Source: Raphanus sativus (taxonomy: Eukaryota; Streptophyta; Magnoliopsida; Brassicales; Brassicaceae). From it: a stretch of 64,000 nt of DNA. The notes beneath the pieces were generated by a model. That model had not been told where the DNA came from and did no database searches. It worked only from the letters and a program-made list of their open reading frames with translations. Location of the stretch: assembly GCF_000801105.2 (NCBI RefSeq), contig NC_079519.1:28309288-28373287 (forward strand), in the 5' to 3' direction. Made by a program: the position numbers and the translations under genes. Each line of letters opens with the position of its first letter. Positions within the stretch are counted from its first letter, which is position 1. Shown here one piece after another: positions 58,174 to 64,000 of this stretch.

Positions 58174-59065
58174 ACTTAAAGGCAAACTTTTTTTTTTCCC
58201 TCTAAAGAATTTTATTAATGGGTCTAAGCCCGAAACCAAACTACAGACAGAAGCCCGATCAACAGGGCAAACATAAAAAACAACATGGGCCTAAAAGCCC
58301 AAATCCACCCATCCAACTACTCCACCGACAACGCGTCAAATCCACTCGCACGCGAGCCCACGTGGTGAGATCTACCAGCACGCGACACACGCGTCACTCG
58401 CTCATCACATCTAGGTCCCAGACGTCGAGATTGCCGGAGAAGACGAAGCCAAACCACTGTTACGCCTGAACTCGCCGGAACGCCTGTACCCATCATCGTC
58501 GCCTATTCATCCAACAGAGAGCTTCATCGGTACTGAACCGAGATCTCATCTAAGGCCAACGAAAGACACCATTAGCGACCTTTAACACAACCGTCTCTTG
58601 CTTCATCCCACCGTAGCTCCATCCATCGCCGGAGAGCTTCAGTCGACCGAGTCAAGGTCTCATCCGCACCAAACGGAGCCGGATAACGAAGACAAGAAAA
58701 CCACACAATCCATGACTCACGCTCTAAAGAAGGTTCAAAGCCGGCCGCCTAAACACCGGAGGAGATAGCGTAGGCGCCAGAGACAAAAGCCGGCAATGAG
58801 CGGTGCTATGTAAGCCACCGCCTCCCGGAACCCTAAATCGGACGGCCACTAGATAGATGTGCGCCGCCGAAGCTAAAATGAACAAACGAAAAAACAGAAA
58901 GCAGAGGACACAACTATGGAACTTAGCAGCACATGTTTTCCCGACCGACGCCGTGGCTGAGAAAGCCCACCGACATCGATCGGAGCGGAAGAAAAAACTC
59001 TCGAGACCCTTTTCTCTCTCTACCTTATCTCTCTCTTACTTTCTTTTTGACTTAAAGGCAAACTT
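58174..59065 (-). mobile_element. Poly(A) retroposon 3 (minus strand) with 16-bp target duplication
   Basis: An 860-bp insert with a T-run at its left end (the poly(A) tail on the minus strand). It is flanked by ACTTAAAGGCAAACTT at 58174-58189 and 59050-59065. Its 3' end (minus strand: GGCCCA..TTTGCCCTG.TTG.GGGCTTCTGTC) resembles the 3' end of retroposon 2, so both belong to one family. No recognised coding region. Confidence 0.8.
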
Positions 59066-59581
59066 AACATGCTATTTAAAAATATATTAATAAAATTTAG
59101 ATCATGTACTCTTTTACACCATTCACACTACGAAGATATTTCAACAAAACTTTGTTTGGTTATATGAAGCTTCTAGCATAGCAATTGATTAGTTATTCTA
59201 AAGTTGTAGTTTAAACAAACAATTGCTTATAGTCAACTTGATAAAATTTAATATGATAGTTATTACATATTACTTGAATAAGATAGTTTTTCTTACACTT
59301 CTTAACGAATACACTGAATTATCTAATTATAGTGGGAGAAGTCGTTTAATTAATGATAGATGTCTTCGAATATTTGTTGTGGTTGACCCACTTTGACTAG
59401 AAAGCGTAAAGGCAGTAAAAAAAGGTATGAGTGAATCATTGTTTGGCTTTAAAATATTTGTATTTCGAGTTTTATAAGACCTAACAATTTTTCAAAGCAA
59501 TTTAGCCCATCCTCGATGGTTCCACGTCCACCCTCGTGCGCCAGTTGGATTATAAATAATCGATAAAAGTTACCGTGAGCA
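59066..59581. other. AT-rich intergenic DNA
   Basis: 0.5 kb without recognisable genes or repeats. Confidence 0.45.
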
Positions 59582-59854
59582 TAAGAGCAACATTATTGCA
59601 GGGACAAAATTGTTGTCTCTTAGCATTTTTTTTTATTATTTTTTGATTAAGAGACAATATTAAGAAATACAAGCAAATATGTAGATTATTGGTAGAAACT
59701 TTTATGTTGTCTCTTAGTAAAAATCATTTGAAGTACATAACAAGCAGTACAACTTGAAACATGAAACATAAAACAGAACAACAAAGCACACGCACATGAA
59801 GTATGAAACAGATAGAGAACAAGCATAAGAACTTGAAACAGAAACAACACTCAC

Positions 59855-60192
59855 AGCTTCCCAGTACATGTCCCTTGCTTCTATCTGCTCTTTTGCATCG
59901 AGTACCTGGTTACATTACATGTGCAGCTATATCAATAAACTCTAAAGCTCAACTAAGTCTCGAATCTAACTTTCTGGTGATCAAGTTCTTATAGATTATC
60001 ACTTTCATGAAAGCTGCTCAACTAAAGAACTATAAAATCCCTAGACATAGCAATAAGATGATCATGACATGAAGTGATGAAACATAATACCTTTGTACAG
60101 AAGCTGAAAACAGGAGGCACAACGTGCGCAATATCTTCATCTCTCTCCTTCCTCACCACAAACCCACAACCACCACACTCCCTCTTACATGC
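59855..60192 (-). pseudogene. Captured fragment of an unidentified gene (two exons)
   Basis: Two minus-strand exons in phase 0 with GT-AG borders: 60091-60192, 34 codons (ACKRECGGCGFVVRKERDED, then IAHVVPPVFSFCTK), and 59855-59905, 17 codons (VLDAKEQIEARDMYWEA). The CxxxCxxC start suggests a metal-binding segment. I do not recognise the parent gene. Confidence 0.5.
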
Positions 60193-60544
60193 CTTTTGTG
60201 AAGAACAGGTAGAACCCGATTAACAAAGATATTAAACGGTCTTCACATTCCTGAAAAGGAAGGAGTCAAAACAAGACTTCAGGTGCATCAATCTACTCAA
60301 GCTCATCTCTCGTACACCAGTTTTCACTACATAACAGAGAACATGATTAAAGATGACGATCACACAGTTCTTCTAACAGAGCCTAATTACACCAGAATCT
60401 TTACCACTCTGTTATCTCAACAAGAAAAGGGATAAAAAACTATGCTTTTTGCATCATCATCAAGCTCCCAAGAGTACTATACCATTCAATCACATTCCAC
60501 AAATTAGCAATCTTCATCTCTCATACCTGGCAGGGAGAAATCAA

Positions 60545-60785
60545 TCAAGCAGCTGCAGAAGGAATCATCCCAGCTTTCCTCGCATACGCAATGATACCAC
60601 CAGCATCAATCACAGGCCCGGCATCACCAATCGCCTTAAGCCTATACTCCTTCCCCGTCATATGATTAATCAAAACACTTTCCGCTTCCCTTAACTCCGC
60701 CGTCGTCACATCACGTGGATAAATCTCCCTTGTTGCCACCGAGATCCTGAAAAAGATCCTCGCGTACGACTGCGCCACCACCGCC
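60545..60785 (-). pseudogene. Isopropylmalate isomerase small-subunit fragment
   Basis: The minus strand encodes VVAQSYARIFFRISVATREI, then ELREAESVLINHMTGKEYRL and GDAGPVIDAGGIIAYARKAG, then MIPSAAA and a stop. This is the C-terminal swivel domain of the plant isopropylmalate isomerase small subunit (leucine and glucosinolate chain-elongation pathways in Brassicaceae). About twenty residues around the family's cysteine-containing loop are missing between EIYP and DVTTAELRE. The N-terminus and transit peptide are absent. It is a fragment, probably carried by the surrounding element. Confidence 0.85.
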
Positions 60786-60868
60786 TTTCGTAACCCTAAT
60801 CTAACCTCTCAGCACGAGAATTGCGCTTCTCCTCTTCGGTTAGCTTCACTGAAACTAAGGACGTCGAC

Positions 60869-61166
60869 TAAGAGCATCCTTATTGCAGGGACAACATTAA
60901 TGTATCTTCCACCTGCTCTGTCCAGAGAAGTAGAGAAGGAGAAGACGAAGAGAAGGAGAGGAGGGAGACGACGAGAAGGAGAGAGAGAAACAATGACACT
61001 TGCTCTGTCCAATCTCATCTTTCCACCTGTCCTAAGGACCAGCCCAAAACAGATCCAAACAAAGGACTTTCTTCGATGGTTCTTAATTAATTAAACCTTT
61101 TTTCTTTTTTTTTAGCCCAAAATTACTAAGGACCAAAGTTAAGAGCCCACGATAATGATGCTCTAA
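60869..61166. mobile_element. Harbinger/Tourist-like MITE
   Basis: A 292-bp element (60872-61163) with inverted ends GAGCATCCTTAT... and ...ATAATGATGCTC, flanked by TAA on both sides (60869-60871, 61164-61166). The 3-bp TAA duplication is typical of PIF/Harbinger MITEs. No coding region; GA-rich interior. Confidence 0.75.
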
Positions 61167-61970
61167 GATGTTTAGTTAAATATGTGAAGAACAATCAGGT
61201 CCAGGAAAAACAGAAATACAAGTGACAAAAAAAAGGAAAAACAGAAATACTACTGGTTCCCATGTTAAAAAGGTTTACGCTATTTCTATATTTTTAATTT
61301 ACGTTACTTTTAGTGTTTTCATTCTGTTATATACTTGATTAGAAGAACTCAAATAATTCTAAACGATGCGATCTTTGTTCGTAGTAAATCTAACTATCTT
61401 ATTCATATATATTTTTGTTATAAGAAAAATGTACATATTATACCATTAGTAATTCTATTTACTAGGAATGATATGATTCAAAATGTATTTTTCCTCAGGC
61501 TGCTCCAGAAATTTTGACAAACAGAATTTTGCAGACCAATCTTTGGAAGCATTGAAGCCTTGAAACTCTGATTTAATCCATATTATTATTTATTTGTACA
61601 TATGTATATCAGCACGCGTCTCATTTTCCTGATCACTTATATGTCTTCAGCATGAGAGGGTTCCAGTGAAATGTCTCATAAGATTCAAGCAAGTATTCAA
61701 GCAATGAAGATCCAAGATGCAAGCAAGTATTCAAGCAATACAATCCAAGAATTTCCAAGAAAGACAGTTGAGCTGTCGTCAGAAATCTGTTAATGAGGAT
61801 GCTGAAGATTGATCATGCTTAAAACATACATACCATCAATCATCAGTTACCCAAGTCAAGTTACTTATTAAGGAGCTTTTTGTTTGTTCCAGAAATTGTG
61901 ATGGTCTAGTATGCGTCTTCCCCTATCCAAATTTCAACAAGATATGTCTCCATCTTCCTACCCTTTCTCT
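61167..61970. other. AT-rich intergenic DNA
   Basis: 0.8 kb with no supported gene. A short direct repeat (AAGCAAGTATTCAAGCAAT) occurs twice at about 61687-61740. Confidence 0.4.
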
Positions 61971-61974
61971 TTGA

Positions 61975-62410
61975 CTAGGTGGGAATATACCCATTATCCT
62001 TGCATGGATTCGGTAAATATAGTTTCAATGCACATAAAAACCAGTTTGGCTATGTAACTCTCAAGAGTTTGACGATGTTGCAACTACATGTGAAGTTTTC
62101 GATTTTAGCACCAACGATTGGAGGTATGTTACTCCTGCATCACCGTGTGAGATTATTAATGAGCTCCCTCCTGTATATGAATATGCAGAAGGATCGCTTC
62201 ATTGGTTCACAAAGTGTGAAGAAACCAAAGTATTATCATTCGTTCACTTGATAAACAGTTTCATGTTCTCACTCCCATTTCATTTTGTTCACCAACACAA
62301 GAGGTCTAATCCAGTGATATGTGTACCTGCAGAAGTTGAGGGCATTTTCTGTCTCCATATGTCCAGCACTAAATTGTTTATGGCCTTAAAATCTCATGAC
62401 CGGTCCTGAA
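61975..62410 (+). pseudogene. F-box-associated domain remnant
   Basis: The plus strand encodes TTCEVFDFSTNDWRYVTPAS, then YEYAEGSLHWFTKCEETKVL, then SF, and ends near 62410. This is the FBA domain of the large Brassicaceae F-box family. The part before it (GFGKYSFNAHKNQFGYV) is in another frame, and no F-box is present, so it is a decayed copy. Confidence 0.75.
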
Positions 62411-62575
62411 TTGGCAAATAACATTTCAGATGTATGTATCAAAACATACAGAGAAACAACAACAATCATAATTCAAGTAAGAAGGATCAAGAAATGCATT
62501 TGTGTATTACATTCGTTCGTTCAGTAAAAGATTAGATCAGGAATCTCATTAGTTTACTTTTGGGGGAGAACAATT

Positions 62576-64000
62576 CACTACAAGAAAACAACACTTTGGC
62601 GAGGAAAATTAACGAGGAAATAAAATCCTCGTAAAATTACGTCGACTTTACGAGGAAATTACAAAGAAAGAACAAAACGTCGTTATTTCCTCGTAAAGTA
62701 ACGAAGAAAACATTTCCTCGTTAAAACAACGTAAAGTTACGTGGTTTTAACGAGGAAATTCTCTTTCCTCGTTAAAATCACGTAAAGCTTGCATCATCTT
62801 TACGAGGAAATGAGGAAATAGAGTTTTCTCGTAAACACAACGTAAATTCGCGTCTTCTTTACGAGGAAATGTTTTACGTGATTTTAACGAGGAATACTAA
62901 AGCACATTTGTTTTTGCTACCTACCTGTTCCTCGCAAATTCCTCGCAAAAGTTCAATATAAATATGGAAGTTTCAACATCATTTTAAACACACCAATATT
63001 GAGGTTTGAGGTTTGGAATGAAGAGTAGAAGATAAGAAATATGGTATTTGTGGTTTGGGGTTTTAGATTTTAAACACACCAACATCGTTTATTTCCTCGT
63101 AATTTCTTCGTGGGTTTACGAGGTTTTAACGAGATATTTTGTCTAAACCCCTAACCCCTAAACCCCAAATCCCATCTTTCTTCTATTTTGTCTAAATCCC
63201 AAACTCCAAACCCCATTAATAATTTTATAATTTTCAAAATATTATATTTTCAAATCTTCAAAAGATTGTATTTTTGTTGCAAAATAAATAATTTGATTTT
63301 GTATAAGTTTATATTAGAAAGAAGAGATTGATATTAGAAGTTAAAGAATTGTGGTTTTAAATTTTGAGTTTTGAAATTTGGAATGAAGAGTAGAAGATAA
63401 GAAAGATGGTGTTTGTGGTTTGGGGTTTTAGATTTTAGGCGTTTAGAAAGCATACCTCGTTAATTCCTCGTAGTTAACGAGGAAATAACGACGAAAATAA
63501 AAAAAAAGCAAATGCGAGCCTCGTTAATTCTACGTAAGATGAAATCGTCGTAAAGACCTCGTACGCTTACGTGGAATTACCGAGGCCCGTCGTTTATTTC
63601 TTCGTAATTTCCTCGTTGGTTTACGAGGTTTTAACGAGATATTTTGTCTAAACCCCTAAACCCTAAACCCCAAACCCCATCTTTCTTCTATTTTGTCTAA
63701 AGCCCAAACTCCAAACCCCATTAATAATTTTATAATTTTCAAAAATTATATTTTATCATTTTCAAAAGATTATATTTTCAAATCTTCAAAAGATTATATT
63801 TTTGTTGCAAAATAAATAATTTGATTTTGTATAAGTTTATATTAGAAAGAAGAGATTGATATTAGAAGTTAAAGAATTGTGGTTTTAAATTTTGAGTTTT
63901 GAAATTTGGAATGAAGAGTAGAAGATAAGAAAGATGGTGTTTGTGGTTTGGGGTTTTAGATTTTAGGCGTTTAGAAATCATACCTTGTTGATTCCTCGTA
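62576..64000. mobile_element. CACTA element terminus, runs off the window
   Basis: The terminus CACTACAAGAAAACA at 62576 is the plant CACTA (En/Spm) inverted repeat. The following about 360 bp are packed with ACGAGGAAAT/CCTCGTAAA-type subterminal motifs on both strands, which serve as transposase-binding sites in this class. Further in are a direct duplication of about 400 bp with a 505-bp period (63092- and 63597-) and telomere-like CCCTAAACCCTAAACCCC stretches. No transposase frame is inside the window. Confidence 0.85.
63092..64000. repeat. 505-bp-period duplication in CACTA interior
   Basis: The block starting CGTTTATTTCCTCGTAATTT / CGTTTATTTCTTCGTAATTT and running through TTTTGTCTAAACCCC and GGAATGAAGAGTAGAAGATA is present at about 63090-63475 and about 63590-64000. 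A partial third copy lies at about 63000-63080. Confidence 0.75.

Larger units (their letters stand above)
59582..60871. mobile_element. Harbinger-like (TAA-flanked) element with gene fragments
   Basis: Begins at 59585 with GAGCAACATTATTGCAGGGA after TAA, the same end as the MITE at 60872. Its right end appears fused to that MITE (ACTAAGGAC..CTAAGAGC at about 60855-60876). Between the ends are minus-strand fragments of two genes (59855-60192 and 60545-60785). The exact right boundary is uncertain. Confidence 0.5.

Noticed and set aside
63150..63180. True telomere or interstitial telomere site
   Set aside because: Only a few degenerate CCCTAAA units occur, inside a CACTA interior repeat.

Overview
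The window is nuclear DNA from a Brassicaceae plant, most likely a Brassica or a close relative. The evidence is GT-AG split genes, clustered TIR-NB-LRR (TNL) immune receptor genes, and a dense mixture of Copia, LARD/Gypsy-type, LINE, MULE, Harbinger-type and CACTA elements. The gene order TNLs - BTB/POZ protein - BRH1-like RING-H2 protein matches, from memory, the Arabidopsis At1g63840-At1g63880 neighbourhood, which carries RLM1-type TNLs. That synteny was not checked by alignment.

Region 1 to 30.3 kb holds three TNL genes, all broken. The first (401-1631, +) is a 3' exon with a deletion of about 80 bp and a frameshift. Two further TNLs stand head to head: a minus-strand gene (exon 1 near 20.27 kb, last codon at 10413) and a plus-strand gene (21905-30252). 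Each carries a young Copia element in a coding exon, in sense orientation, with identical LTRs and a perfect 5-bp target duplication. Removing either element on paper restores the exon reading frame exactly. The minus gene also has two small deletions in exon 3. Between the first TNL and the pair lie a LINE remnant with a Copia fragment inside it and a LARD-like element of about 5.7 kb, whose long LTRs contain a very GC-rich 32/64-bp minisatellite.

Region 30.3 to 46.5 kb is calmer. It contains an intact two-exon BTB/POZ gene (-), an intact BRH1-like RING-H2 gene (+), a 1.7-kb poly(A) retroposon with a long open frame and 16-bp target duplication, and a 2.2-kb Mutator-like element (MULE) rich in TGTACATGTGTACA-type palindromes.

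Region 46.5 to 57.3 kb is the most striking part. It is a 10.7-kb MULE with a perfect 9-bp target duplication (AAAAAACTA) and diverged terminal inverted repeats. It carries genomic fragments, introns included, of an FHA-domain gene, cytosolic GAPDH (GAPC), an unidentified gene 3' end, an aspartyl protease and a protein disulfide isomerase. These are embedded in about 7 kb of tandem and palindromic repeats. I see no transposase in it.

Region 57.3 to 64 kb contains two more poly(A) retroposons with long target duplications, a Harbinger-like MITE composite carrying fragments of an isopropylmalate isomerase small subunit and an unidentified gene, an F-box-associated-domain remnant, and one end of a CACTA element that runs off the window.

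The apparently functional host genes are the BTB/POZ and RING-H2 genes. Nearly everything else is immune-receptor wreckage and mobile DNA.
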